A stretch of DNA of 64,000 nucleotides from CAVTBX01 sp963733135. GTDB lineage: Bacteria > Actinomycetota > Thermoleophilia > Gaiellales > Gaiellaceae. The notes under the pieces are model-generated. The model searched no databases, was not told where the DNA came from, and was given only the letters and a program-made list of their open reading frames with translations. Position numbers and translations under genes: made by a program. The stretch spans positions 124,001-188,000 of the forward strand of contig CAVTBX010000007.1 in the NCBI GenBank assembly GCA_963733135.1, written 5' to 3'. Below are positions 42,019 to 50,901 of this stretch, one piece after another; position 1 is the stretch's first letter, and each line of letters opens with the position of its first letter.

Positions 42019-43664
42019 TGGCGAGACGGCAGACCAAGTACATCTTCGTCACCGGAGGTGTCGTGTCGTCACTCGGCAAGGGCATCACAGCCGCGTCGCT
42101 CGGCAGGCTCCTGAAGGCGCGTGGCCTCCACGTCCAGGTGCAGAAGTTCGACCCGTACCTGAACGTCGACCCCGGGACGATGAGCCCGTTCCAGCACGGC
42201 GAAGTGTTCGTGACCGAAGACGGGGCCGAGACAGACCTCGACATCGGTCACTACGAGCGTTTCGTCGACGAGAACCTCTCGCGAAACGCCAACCACACCT
42301 CGGGCTCCATCTGGTACGCGGTCATCCGCAAGGAGCGCAAGGGCGAGTACCTCGGGTCGACGGTGCAGGTGATCCCGCACGTCACGAACGAGATCAAGGA
42401 TCGCATCCGGCGTGTCGCGGCCTCGAGCGACGCCGACGTCGTCATCTCCGAGATCGGCGGCACAGTCGGGGACATCGAGTCGTTGCCCTTCCTCGAGGCG
42501 ATCCGCCAGTTCCGCCGCGAGGCAGGGCCCGAGAATGTCATGTACGTCCACGTCACGTTCGTCCCGTTCATCGAGACCGCCGGGGAGCTGAAGACGAAGC
42601 CGACCCAGCACTCGGTCAACGAGCTGCGCCGCATCGGTATCCACCCGGACGTCGTGGTCTGCCGCACCGATGAGGAGCTTTCACACGACATCCGCGACAA
42701 GATCGCGCTCTTCGCCGACGTCGAACCGCAGGCCGTGATCGTGAACGAGAACGTGAGCGACGTGTACCTCGTCCCGAACCGGCTCCGCGACCAGGGTCTC
42801 GACACGCTTGTGTGCGAGCGGCTCGGGCTCGGGGACGGCGAAGCGGACCTTGGTGAGTGGGACGCGCTGGTCGCGCGAATCGGCGAACGGGACGGCGAGA
42901 TCGAGATCGCCCTCGTCGGCAAGTATGTGAAGCTCCAGGACGCCTATCTCTCCGTCCACGAGGCGCTCAAGCACTCGGGAATCCACCACGGCACGAACGT
43001 GCGCGTTCGTTGGGTGGACGCCGAAGGCATGAGTCCCGAGGAGGCCGCGGTGGAGCTCGAGCGCTCGCACGGCGTCCTCGTCCCGGGCGGCTTCGGGTCG
43101 CGCGGGTGGGAGGGCAAGATCACGGCCTGTCGCGTGGCCCGCGAGCGCGGGATCCCGTACCTCGGAATCTGCCTCGGGATGCACGTCGCGATCTCGGAGT
43201 TCTCCCGCCACGTCGCCGGGCTGGAAGGCGCCAACTCGACCGAGATGGATCCGGAGACGCCGTACCCGGTCATCGACCTGCTTCCGGAGCAGAAGGAGAT
43301 CGAGGATCTCGGTGGCACGATGCGCCTGGGCGCGCAGCCGGTCGATCTTGCAGGCGGCACGCGCGCCGAGGCCGCCTACGGGGAAACGGTCGTCTACGAG
43401 CGGCACCGCCATCGCTACGAGGTCAACAACCACTATCGCCAGGCGCTCGTCGACGCCGGCCTCGTCGTGTCGGGCACCTACCAGGAGGGTCGACTCGTCG
43501 AGGTCGTCGAGCTGCCCGATCACCCGTGGTTCGTCGCCAGCCAGTTCCACCCCGAGTTCAAGTCGCGGCCCACGCGGCCCGCGCCGCTCTTCCGCGACTT
43601 CGTCGGGGCCGCGCTCGAGCGTGCGCGCTCCGCCGACCCCGTACGGGTCGCGGCGGCCGACTAG
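42018..43664 (+). CDS. pyrG: CTP synthase
   Basis: 548 residues. Synthetase domain with TGGVVSSLGKGI and the Mg site GTVGDIESLPFLEA; glutamine amidotransferase domain with the nucleophile in YLGICLGMHVA and the dyad in SQFHPEFKSRP. It converts UTP to CTP using glutamine. The ATG shares a base with the preceding TAA. It ends a long run of closely packed genes. Confidence 0.98.
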   Translation: MARRQTKYIFVTGGVVSSLGKGITAASLGRLLKARGLHVQVQKFDPYLNVDPGTMSPFQHGEVFVTEDGAETDLDIGHYERFVDENLSRNANHTSGSIWYAVIRKERKGEYLGSTVQVIPHVTNEIKDRIRRVAASSDADVVISEIGGTVGDIESLPFLEAIRQFRREAGPENVMYVHVTFVPFIETAGELKTKPTQHSVNELRRIGIHPDVVVCRTDEELSHDIRDKIALFADVEPQAVIVNENVSDVYLVPNRLRDQGLDTLVCERLGLGDGEADLGEWDALVARIGERDGEIEIALVGKYVKLQDAYLSVHEALKHSGIHHGTNVRVRWVDAEGMSPEEAAVELERSHGVLVPGGFGSRGWEGKITACRVARERGIPYLGICLGMHVAISEFSRHVAGLEGANSTEMDPETPYPVIDLLPEQKEIEDLGGTMRLGAQPVDLAGGTRAEAAYGETVVYERHRHRYEVNNHYRQALVDAGLVVSGTYQEGRLVEVVELPDHPWFVASQFHPEFKSRPTRPAPLFRDFVGAALERARSADPVRVAAAD

Positions 43665-43852
43665 GTACCGCCCACGACGCGGCTCGGGCGACGTCAGCTC
43701 GTGGGAGCGCTTGCCCTCGGCATCTGGGCGCGCTCCTGGGACTGGTCTTCCCCATCGACGTGATCGTGCGCGTGGCGAGGATCGCGGGCGCTACCGGCGC
43801 GCGAAGCCGCTCTTCGAGGACAACGCCGAGCGCTGAGCCCTCCCACGATTGG
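43665..43852. other. 188-nt gene-free interval after pyrG, possible gene remnant
   Basis: One + frame ends RRAKPLFEDNAER at a TGA (43834-43836), with coding-like composition over about 30 codons but no start or upstream continuation. Together with the R1 copy that follows, this makes a 336-nt gap in an otherwise compact region. Possible remnant of a gene lost beside pyrG; not identified. Confidence 0.3.
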
Positions 43853-43945
43853 TTCCCCCGGGGGACCCCCCTTGGTTTCCCCTCACGGTCAGGGTACGAC
43901 GGAAAAGCGCACGTGTGTGTCACGCGCTGCGCCGAGATCGTCACA
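43853..43945 (+). repeat. R1 dispersed element, copy C (type 1)
   Basis: TTCCCCCGGGGGACCCCCC, GGTTTC (43874-43879) and GGGTAC (43892-43897) with a 12-nt gap, then GGAAAAGCGCACGTGTGTG and GCGCCGAGATCG. Of all copies this best resembles a GGTTT...GGGTA promoter of the SigB/SigF class. The core is 107 nt before the start of the M20 peptidase gene. Confidence 0.78.
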
Positions 43946-43987
43946 ACTCTCTGACCCAAGGTGCGCAGGCGAACGCGCGGTGCGTCC

Positions 43988-43993
43988 TAGAAT
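43988..43993 (+). promoter_or_regulatory. -10 box of leaderless M20 peptidase promoter
   Basis: TAGAAT followed by 7 nt and the GTG at 44001. Confidence 0.6.
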
Positions 43994-44000
43994 CGGCGCC

Positions 44001-45116
44001 GTGGCCCTTCCCGACCTCCTCACGCTCTTCTGCGAGCTCGCAGCGATCCCGAGCCCTCCGGGAGAGGAGCGGCCGGTCGCCGACCGCGTTGCCGAGTACA
44101 TCCGTGAGCTTGGGCTCGACGTGGACGAGGACGGCGCCGGCGCGGTCGTCGGATCGACCGCCGGCAACCTGTACTCCCGGGCCGCGCCGACGGATGGCGG
44201 CACGCCGATCTTCCTCTGCGCGCACCTCGACACGGTGCCGCCGACCGACGCGATCGACCCGGTCGTCGAGGACGGCGTCGTCCGAAACGCCAAGCCCACG
44301 ATCCTCGGCGCCGACAACAAGGCGGCGGTCGCGGTCATGCTCGAAGGCGTTCGCCGGAGCGTTGAGGAGGGGAGACCCCACGGCGGCATCGAGCTCGTCT
44401 TCACGCCGAAGGAAGAGGTGGGCCTCGAGGGAGCCAAGGCCTTCGACACGGCCCGGCTGGAAGCTCGGCTCGGATACGTCTTTGACCACGAGGGCCCGAT
44501 CGGCGAGCTCGTCCAAAGCGCACCGTCCTCCACGTCGATCGATGCCGTGTTCACCGGCCGTGCGGCCCACGCGGGCATGGCTCCTGAGGAGGGCCGGTCG
44601 GCGATCTACGCGGCTGCTCGGGCGATCGCCGACCTGAGGCTCGGCCGGGTCGACGAGGAGACGACCGCCAACGTCGGAGAGATCGAGGGCGGTACCGCCC
44701 GCAACATCGTTCCCGACCGCTGCGTTGTCGTGGCCGAGGCCCGGTCGCGCGACGACAGGAAGCTCGCCGAGCTCGTCCAGGAGATGCTCGACTCCTTTGC
44801 GTTCGCCGCCTCGGTAACTGAGTGCGAGGTGGAGACCGAGCTCCAGGAGAAGTACCGCGGCTACCGATTCGTCGCCGACGAGCTCGCTGTGACGCTCGCG
44901 CAGCACGCGCTCCGCCGCGCGGGCTACGAGCCCCGGCTCGTCTCCGGCGGGGGCGGGGCCGACGCGAACGTGTTCAACCTCCGCGGTAAGCCGTGCGTCA
45001 ACCTCGCCAATGGAATGGCGCGGATCCACAGCTCGGACGAGCACATCGCAGTCGAGGATCTCGAGCGGATGGTCGACGTGACGCTGGCGCTCGTCGACGC
45101 AGCTCGTGCCGCTTGA
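44001..45116 (+). CDS. M20 family metallopeptidase (PepT-like)
   Basis: 371-residue zinc peptidase. Metal site motifs are FLCAHLDTVPP, ILGADNKAAVAV and TPKEEVGLEGA, with a dimerisation domain between about 180 and 290 and HSSDEHIAVEDL near the C-terminus. Closest in style to tripeptidase T-like M20B proteins. GTG at 44001 is set by the -10 box; the longer reading runs into R1. It overlaps DUF3866 by 11 nt. Confidence 0.9.
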   Translation: MALPDLLTLFCELAAIPSPPGEERPVADRVAEYIRELGLDVDEDGAGAVVGSTAGNLYSRAAPTDGGTPIFLCAHLDTVPPTDAIDPVVEDGVVRNAKPTILGADNKAAVAVMLEGVRRSVEEGRPHGGIELVFTPKEEVGLEGAKAFDTARLEARLGYVFDHEGPIGELVQSAPSSTSIDAVFTGRAAHAGMAPEEGRSAIYAAARAIADLRLGRVDEETTANVGEIEGGTARNIVPDRCVVVAEARSRDDRKLAELVQEMLDSFAFAASVTECEVETELQEKYRGYRFVADELAVTLAQHALRRAGYEPRLVSGGGGADANVFNLRGKPCVNLANGMARIHSSDEHIAVEDLERMVDVTLALVDAARAA

Positions 45117-46119
45117 CCTTCGACGCGGCCGGGTCACCTCGGTCGTCGAGCGCACCGACGGGCTCGTGCGGCTCGAGGTCGCCGGCAGGCCCTGCATCGC
45201 GTACCCGCGCCTGACCGGGCCTGTCGCGCTCGGCGACGACGTTCTCGTCAACGTCCAGGCCCTGGAGCTCAGGCTCGGCTCGGGTGGCTTCGACGTCCTG
45301 CACGCCAACCTGACCCGGGGTCTGGGGCTGGAAGCCGAGGCCGGGGCGCACGTGATGAAGCTCCCATACACGTCCCTCCAGCACGCGGCCGCGCACGTCG
45401 AGGAGTCAGAGGACGCCCACGGCGTGCTCGACGGCCTACCTGTCGTCTGTTGCACGCTGCACTCCCAGGTTGCGCCGGTCTGCGCGGGCATAGGCCCCAG
45501 CGCTCGGACCGCATACGTGCAGATCGCAGGCGGAGCGCTGCCGGTCTCGCTCTCTGACACGGTCCGGGCACTGAAGGCCCGCGGGCTCGTCGAGTTCTCC
45601 GTGGCCGTCGGCGCGTGCTTCGACGGCGACGTCGCCTGTGTGACCGTGGCCTCGGCGCTCACGTGGTGCGCGGCGTCAGGCTTCGACGTCGTGGTCTGCT
45701 CGATCGGGCCGGGCATTGTCGGAACGGGAAGCTCGTTCGGCCACGGCGGACTGGCCTCGGTGGAGGCGATTACGGCCGCTCGGGCGCTGGGGGGCAGGCC
45801 GATCCTGGCCGTGCGTGCGTCCGATGGCGATCCGCGAGCGCGTCACAACGGGGTGTCGCATCACGCGGTCGCGGTGCGGGCCCTGGCCGGCCCGGTCGAA
45901 GCTGCGTGGCCTGCCGGACGCGGCGACATGCAGCTTCCCGAGCCGCTTGCCGAGGCGGTGCCGGTCGACACAGAGGGCTGGCGCGACGCCTGCACGGGGC
46001 TGCCGCTCAGCCATATGGGACGTGGGCCGGACGATGACTCGCTCTTCTTCGAGGCTGCCTTCGCCGCAGGAAGGCTCACACGCGCAGTGTCGTCCCGGCG
46101 ATCTGCTCACACGCCGTAG
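45106..46119 (+). CDS. DUF3866 family protein
   Basis: 337 residues. Recognised by GLGLEAEAGAHVMKLPYTSLQ, the HSQVAPVCAGI motif and CSIGPGIVGTGSSFGHGG, which recur in actinobacterial DUF3866 proteins. The function is not established. Conserved His and Cys residues and a glycine-rich loop suggest an enzyme. Co-transcribed with the M20 peptidase. Confidence 0.82.
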   Translation: MPLDLRRGRVTSVVERTDGLVRLEVAGRPCIAYPRLTGPVALGDDVLVNVQALELRLGSGGFDVLHANLTRGLGLEAEAGAHVMKLPYTSLQHAAAHVEESEDAHGVLDGLPVVCCTLHSQVAPVCAGIGPSARTAYVQIAGGALPVSLSDTVRALKARGLVEFSVAVGACFDGDVACVTVASALTWCAASGFDVVVCSIGPGIVGTGSSFGHGGLASVEAITAARALGGRPILAVRASDGDPRARHNGVSHHAVAVRALAGPVEAAWPAGRGDMQLPEPLAEAVPVDTEGWRDACTGLPLSHMGRGPDDDSLFFEAAFAAGRLTRAVSSRRSAHTP

Positions 46120-46130
46120 CTGCCGCCGGG

Positions 46131-46136
46131 TATCGT
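46131..46136 (+). promoter_or_regulatory. -10 box of ald promoter
   Basis: TATCGT followed by 9 nt and the ATG at 46146. Confidence 0.4.
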
Positions 46137-46145
46137 TCCCGCGCC

Positions 46146-47270
46146 ATGCGGGTCGGCGTCGCGAAGGAGATCAAGCCCGACGAGTATCGCGTCGCCCTGA
46201 CCCCGGCGGGCGCGCGCGAGCTCGTGGAGCGCGGGCACGAGGTCACCGTCGAGAGGGGAGCAGGGCTCGGAAGCGCGTTTCCGGACCTCGCCTACGAAGC
46301 AGTCGGCGCGCAGATTGTCTCGGTCGACGACGTGTGGGGCTCGGCCGATCTCGTTCTCAAGGTCAAGGAGCCGATCCCGGACGAGTACGGCCGGCTGCGA
46401 GACGGCCTCGTCCTCTTCACCTACCTGCATCTCGCCGCCGACAAGGCGCTGACCCAAGCGCTGCTCGAGAGCGGAACGACGGGCATCGCGTACGAGACTG
46501 TCGAGACAGACGACGGCCAGCTTCCGCTGCTCGCGCCGATGAGCGAAGTCGCGGGCCGGCTCGCAGCTCAGGCAGGTGCACACTTCCTCGAGAAGCCGCT
46601 CGGCGGTCGGGGCCTATTGCTCGGCGGCGTTGCGGGCGTCGCGCCCGCGTCCGTGGTCGTGATCGGCGGCGGCATGGTCGGCTACAACTCTGCGGTCATC
46701 GCGCTCGGGCTCGGCGCCCACGTTCGCGTTCTCGACAAGTCGATCCCGCGCCTGCGGCAGCTCGAGCAGGTGCTCGGTGGCCGCGTCGAGCTCGTCTTCT
46801 CGTCAGGCCTGCTCGTCGAGGAGTCGGTAGTGGAGGCGGACGTCGTGATCGGCGCCGTCCTCATCCCGGGCGCGCTCGCACCGAAGCTGGTCACGCGCGC
46901 TCTTGTCACCGAGATGAAGGACGGCGCGGTCGTCTGCGACGTCGCCATCGACCAGGGCGGCTGCTTCGAGACCTCAAAGCCGACGACACACTCGGATCCT
47001 GTCTACACGGTCGACGGTGTTACCCACTACTGCGTCGCGAACATGCCGGGCGCGGTCCCGGTCACGTCGACGCATGCGCTCACGAACGTCACGCTGCCGT
47101 ACGTCGAGGCGGTCGCCGAGCTCGGAGTCCGCGAGGCGGTCGCGCGGGATCGAGCCCTTGCGCACGGTGTCAACGTCGTCGCGGGGAAGCTCACGTACGA
47201 GGCAGTGGCCGAGGCGCATGACCTCGATTACGTCCCGCTCGAGGACGTCGTGCCGCTCGCGCCGGTCTAG
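46146..47270 (+). CDS. ald: alanine dehydrogenase
   Basis: 374 residues; interconverts alanine and pyruvate with NAD. N-terminus MRVGVAKEIKPDEYRVALTPAG, active-site Lys in LVLKVKEPIPDEY, His in LFTYLHLAAD, nucleotide loop GGGMVGYNSAVIALGLGA, and C-terminal signature PGAVPVTSTHALTNVT. Normal length. Converges with a 47-residue membrane protein gene. Confidence 0.97.
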   Translation: MRVGVAKEIKPDEYRVALTPAGARELVERGHEVTVERGAGLGSAFPDLAYEAVGAQIVSVDDVWGSADLVLKVKEPIPDEYGRLRDGLVLFTYLHLAADKALTQALLESGTTGIAYETVETDDGQLPLLAPMSEVAGRLAAQAGAHFLEKPLGGRGLLLGGVAGVAPASVVVIGGGMVGYNSAVIALGLGAHVRVLDKSIPRLRQLEQVLGGRVELVFSSGLLVEESVVEADVVIGAVLIPGALAPKLVTRALVTEMKDGAVVCDVAIDQGGCFETSKPTTHSDPVYTVDGVTHYCVANMPGAVPVTSTHALTNVTLPYVEAVAELGVREAVARDRALAHGVNVVAGKLTYEAVAEAHDLDYVPLEDVVPLAPV

Positions 47271-47275
47271 ACGGC

Positions 47276-47419
47276 TTAGCCCGCGGCAGCTTTGTCCTTT
47301 GGCGGTTTGGGCGCGCCGCCCGGGCTCACCTTCACCACGAGCCAGGTGACCGCCATCGCGAGCGCGATGACCGCGACGATCCACACGACGATGCCCAGCA
47401 GCCCGAGGACGGTGTCCAT
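47276..47419 (-). CDS. 47-residue single-span membrane protein
   Basis: MDTVLGLLGIVVWIVAVIAL opens a 24-28 residue hydrophobic helix followed by a Lys/Pro-rich tail (GGAPKPPKDKAAAG) and TAA. Third positions are G/C-rich throughout, as in a real gene, and a TATCCT box lies 9 nt upstream of the ATG. It predicts an N-out or N-in single-helix protein with a basic cytoplasmic tail. Unknown function. Confidence 0.65.
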   Translation of the reverse strand: MDTVLGLLGIVVWIVAVIALAMAVTWLVVKVSPGGAPKPPKDKAAAG

Positions 47420-47427
47420 GACAGAAG

Positions 47428-47434
47428 TAGGATA
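47428..47434. promoter_or_regulatory. overlapping divergent -10 boxes of deoB and the 47-residue protein
   Basis: TAGGATA reads TAGGAT on + (6 nt before the deoB GTG at 47440) and TATCCT on - (9 nt before the ATG at 47419). The two promoters share five bases, so the two transcripts should exclude one another. Confidence 0.55.
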
Positions 47435-47439
47435 GCCGT

Positions 47440-48612
47440 GTGCCCCGCGCATGTGTGATCGTGCTGGACGCGGTCGGCGCGGGTGCGCTACCCGACGCTG
47501 CCGACTACGGCGACGAGGACTCTGACACCCTCGGGAATGTGGCCCGCGCGGTCGGCGGGCTCGATCTACCGAACCTCGAAGCCCTCGGCCTCGGCAACGT
47601 CGAAGAGCTGGAGGGCTGCCCGCCGCAGCCCGGCGCGCCTGCCGTCGCGGGGCGCCTCTCCGAGCGCTCGAAGGGCAAGGACACGACCACAGGCCACTGG
47701 GAGCTCATGGGCATCGTCACTCCGGTTGCCATGCCGACGTATCCGCACGGCTTTCCAGCCGGGATCCTCGAGGAGTTCGGCCACAGAACCGGGAGAGGTG
47801 TGCTCGGGAACCGGCCTGCGTCGGGCACGGAGATCATCCAGGAGCTTGGCGAGGAGCAGCGGGCGAGCGGCAAGTGGATCGTCTATACGTCGGCGGACTC
47901 CGTCTTTCAGATCGCCGCGCACGAGGAGGTCATACCGCTCGAGGAGCTCTACGAGGCCTGCGCGATCGCGCGGGAGATCCTGAAGCCGCCGCACGCAGTC
48001 GGCCGCGTCATCGCACGCCCGTTCGTCGGCGAGCCGGGCAACTTCACCCGGACGGCGAATCGGCACGACTGGTCTCTGAAGCCCAAGCAGCCCAACTACC
48101 TCTCGCTTGCACGCGATGCCGGAGCGGAGGTGCACGGCGTGGGGAAGATCCACGACATCTTCGCGGGTGTCGACATCGATCACTCGCATCCCACGAAGTC
48201 CAACTCCGAGGGGATCAACACGACCGAAGAGCTCCTGCAAACGGTGGACGACGGGGGGCTGATCTTCGTGAACCTCGTGGAGACCGACATGCTCTGGGGG
48301 CATCGCAACGACCCCGAGAACTTTCACCGGTGCCTCCAATCCTTCGATCGGAGGCTGCCCGACGTCCTGGAAGCGCTCCAGGCAGGCGATCTCCTCGTCC
48401 TCACGTCCGATCACGGCTGCGATCCGACCACGCCGTCCACCGACCACTCGCGGGAGCACGCGCTGCTCGTTGCCTATGTCGAAGGACGGAACGCCAACGG
48501 CCAGATCCACAACGGCGAGTTCGCCGACGTCGGCGCGACCGTCAACGCCTGGCTCGGAGGCAAGGGCCCGCCGCGAGGCGTGCCCGGCACTCCGTTCGTG
48601 ACCTCCTCCTGA
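47440..48612 (+). CDS. deoB: phosphopentomutase
   Basis: 390 residues, alkaline-phosphatase superfamily; converts (deoxy)ribose-1-phosphate to the 5-phosphate. Metal motifs: VLDAVGAGALPDAADYGD, the phosphorylated Thr in KGKDTTTGHWELMG, FVNLVETDMLWGHR and LTSDHGCDPTTPSTDHSRE. The GTG start is set by the -10 box. deoA follows after 13 nt. Confidence 0.97.
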   Translation: MPRACVIVLDAVGAGALPDAADYGDEDSDTLGNVARAVGGLDLPNLEALGLGNVEELEGCPPQPGAPAVAGRLSERSKGKDTTTGHWELMGIVTPVAMPTYPHGFPAGILEEFGHRTGRGVLGNRPASGTEIIQELGEEQRASGKWIVYTSADSVFQIAAHEEVIPLEELYEACAIAREILKPPHAVGRVIARPFVGEPGNFTRTANRHDWSLKPKQPNYLSLARDAGAEVHGVGKIHDIFAGVDIDHSHPTKSNSEGINTTEELLQTVDDGGLIFVNLVETDMLWGHRNDPENFHRCLQSFDRRLPDVLEALQAGDLLVLTSDHGCDPTTPSTDHSREHALLVAYVEGRNANGQIHNGEFADVGATVNAWLGGKGPPRGVPGTPFVTSS

Positions 48613-48625
48613 GGCGCCCGACCTC

Positions 48626-49921
48626 GTGATCCGAGCCGTCGAGCTCATCGAGCGCAAGCGTGACGGCGGCGAGCTCGAGCCGGCAGAGGTTCGCGACCTC
48701 GTCCTGTCGTACGTCCAGGACGAAGTGCCCGACTACCAGATGGCAGCCTTCTGCATGGCGGTCTTCTTCCGGGGCATGTCGGGCGCCGAGACGCACGCGC
48801 TCACGGATGCCATGGTGTCGAGCGGCGAGACGATCGATCTCTCGGCGCTTGGCCGTCGCGTCGTCGACAAGCACTCCACAGGGGGCGTCGGAGACAAGGT
48901 CTCGATCGCCCTCGGCCCCGTCGTGGCTGCGTGCGGTGTGCCGTTCGCCAAGATGAGTGGCCGCGGCCTGGGGCACACGGGCGGAACCCTGGACAAGCTC
49001 GAGTCGATTCCAGGCTTCGAGATCGAGCTGACGCAGGATCGATTCCTGGAGCAGGTGTCAGAGATCGGTATGGCCATCATCGGCCAGACGGCGGACCTCG
49101 TGCCCGCCGACAAGCGCCTTTACGGGCTTCGCGACGTGACGGGAACCGTCGACTCGATCCCTTTGATAGCGAGCTCGATCATGTCCAAGAAGATCGCGGC
49201 GGGCGCGGATGCGATCGTCCTCGACGTCAAGGTCGGCGACGGGGCGTTCATGAAGACGCTCGACCGGGCCCGGGAGCTCGCGGAGACCATGGTCGAGCTC
49301 GGCGCCCGTGCGAGGCGTAAGGTCGTGTGCGAGCTGACGGACATGGAGCAGCCGCTCGGCCATGCCGTCGGCAATGCACTCGAGATCCGGGAGGCGGTTG
49401 CGACCCTGCACGCCGAGGGCCCGTCCGACGTCACCGAGCTCGTCACGAGCGCAGCCACGCACCTGCTCGCGCTCTCCGATCTCGGGATCGGCCCGGATGA
49501 GGCCCGACGTAGAGCTGAGGAGGCGATCGCCTCAGGCGCCGCCGTCTCCATGTACGAGCGCTGGGTGCGAGCGCAGGGCGGCGACCCCAACCTCGACTCG
49601 CTGCCGAGTGCGCCTGTCGTTCGGGAAGTCCGCGCGCAGGGATCAGGGCACGTCGCGGCGATCGCGGCCACGCGGGTCGGGCTTGCCGCGCTCCGGCTCG
49701 GGGCGGGACGCACCCGCAAGGACGAGGCGATCGACCACTCCGTCGGCGTGGTGTGTCTGGCGAAGCGCGGGGACGCCGTGCGGGCCGGTGACGCAATCGC
49801 CGAGGTGCACGCAGCCGAAGAGGCCTCCGCCGCGGAGTGCGTAGTCGAGGTCGCCGACTGCTACCGCTTCGCGGAATCCGCGGACGCGGCGGCACCGGTC
49901 GTGCTCGACGTGCTTGCCTGA
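48626..49921 (+). CDS. deoA: pyrimidine-nucleoside / thymidine phosphorylase
   Basis: 431 residues. The phosphate and sugar site is VVDKHSTGGVGDKVS, followed by AKMSGRGLGHTGGTLDKLES, with a C-terminal lipoyl-like domain. It splits thymidine or uridine to base plus (deoxy)ribose-1-phosphate, the DeoB substrate, so the two genes form a nucleoside salvage unit. Specificity for thymidine or uridine is not readable. Confidence 0.95.
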   Translation: MIRAVELIERKRDGGELEPAEVRDLVLSYVQDEVPDYQMAAFCMAVFFRGMSGAETHALTDAMVSSGETIDLSALGRRVVDKHSTGGVGDKVSIALGPVVAACGVPFAKMSGRGLGHTGGTLDKLESIPGFEIELTQDRFLEQVSEIGMAIIGQTADLVPADKRLYGLRDVTGTVDSIPLIASSIMSKKIAAGADAIVLDVKVGDGAFMKTLDRARELAETMVELGARARRKVVCELTDMEQPLGHAVGNALEIREAVATLHAEGPSDVTELVTSAATHLLALSDLGIGPDEARRRAEEAIASGAAVSMYERWVRAQGGDPNLDSLPSAPVVREVRAQGSGHVAAIAATRVGLAALRLGAGRTRKDEAIDHSVGVVCLAKRGDAVRAGDAIAEVHAAEEASAAECVVEVADCYRFAESADAAAPVVLDVLA

Positions 49922-50029
49922 TCCGTGACCGGCTTTCCTGACCGGCCTGCCCTCGCAGCAGACGCGCACCGCCGCCTCTCCGTCGAGCGCGCGGCCTGAC
50001 CCTCGTCAGACGGGACAGGAGCGCGCGGC

Positions 50030-50035
50030 TAGGGT
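50030..50035 (+). promoter_or_regulatory. -10 box of mutM promoter
   Basis: TAGGGT followed by 9 nt and the GTG at 50045. The rest of the 49922-50044 gap holds only a short GACCGGC direct repeat. Confidence 0.4.
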
Positions 50036-50044
50036 GGCTTTTCC

Positions 50045-50884
50045 GTGCCCGAGCTCCCGGAAGTGGAGACGATTCGATCCAGGCTCGCGCCCGCGCTGGC
50101 AGGTCGCCGTATCGAGCACGTTTCCATCCTGGACAGCCGCCTCACTCGTCCCGAGCCGCCGGAGCCGATCGCGGCCGCGCTGGAGGGAGAGCGCATCACC
50201 GACGTTCGCCGCCGTGGCAAGTATCTGATCTTCGCGTTCGAGAGTGGCCGCCACCTCCTCGTCCATCTTCGTATGACGGGAGGGTTCCAACATCCAACGC
50301 CGACCTCGTCGGACGCCGATCCTCACCAGCGGGCACTCATCACGTTAGACGATGGGTCGGACGTCTCTTACCGGGACGTGAGGCGGTTCGGCACCTGGCT
50401 TCTCCTCGAGCCTGGCGAGCTCGATGGCTATCTGGGGGAGCGGATCGGAGGCGAGCCCCTCGAGCGTGCCTTCACCACGTCGAAGCTCCTGAAGGCGTTC
50501 GAGGGCCGGCGTGCACCCGTCAAGTCCGCTCTGCTCGATCAGCGGGCGGTTGCGGGTGTGGGGAACATCTACGCGGATGAGGCTCTGTGGTTCGCGAGGC
50601 TTCACCCGCTCCGCCCGGCGGGGAGCCTTTCGCCTGAGGAAGGCGCTGAGCTTCGACGCGGAATCAGAAGGGCGCTCCGCCGCGGGTTGGCACGACAGGG
50701 GGCAACGCTACGAGACTTTCGTGATCCGAACGGACGCGCAGGGACGATGCAACACGAGTTTCACGTCTACGGCCGCGCCGGCGAGTCGTGCGATCGATGC
50801 GGGACGCCGATCGAGAAGATCCGTGCTGCCGGCCGTGGGACCTGGTTCTGTCCCCGTTGCCAGCCGCTTACGAGTCCCGGCTGA
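50045..50884 (+). CDS. mutM: formamidopyrimidine-DNA glycosylase
   Basis: 279 residues; excises 8-oxoguanine with AP-lyase activity. Pro1-Glu2 after Met removal (PELPEVETIR), a helix-two-turn-helix with AGVGNIYADEALW, and the C-terminal zinc finger CDRCGTPIEKIRAAG...WFCPRCQ are all present. GTG start; monocistronic. Confidence 0.97.
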   Translation: MPELPEVETIRSRLAPALAGRRIEHVSILDSRLTRPEPPEPIAAALEGERITDVRRRGKYLIFAFESGRHLLVHLRMTGGFQHPTPTSSDADPHQRALITLDDGSDVSYRDVRRFGTWLLLEPGELDGYLGERIGGEPLERAFTTSKLLKAFEGRRAPVKSALLDQRAVAGVGNIYADEALWFARLHPLRPAGSLSPEEGAELRRGIRRALRRGLARQGATLRDFRDPNGRAGTMQHEFHVYGRAGESCDRCGTPIEKIRAAGRGTWFCPRCQPLTSPG

Positions 50885-50901
50885 GCCGACCCGGCTGGCG
50901 G

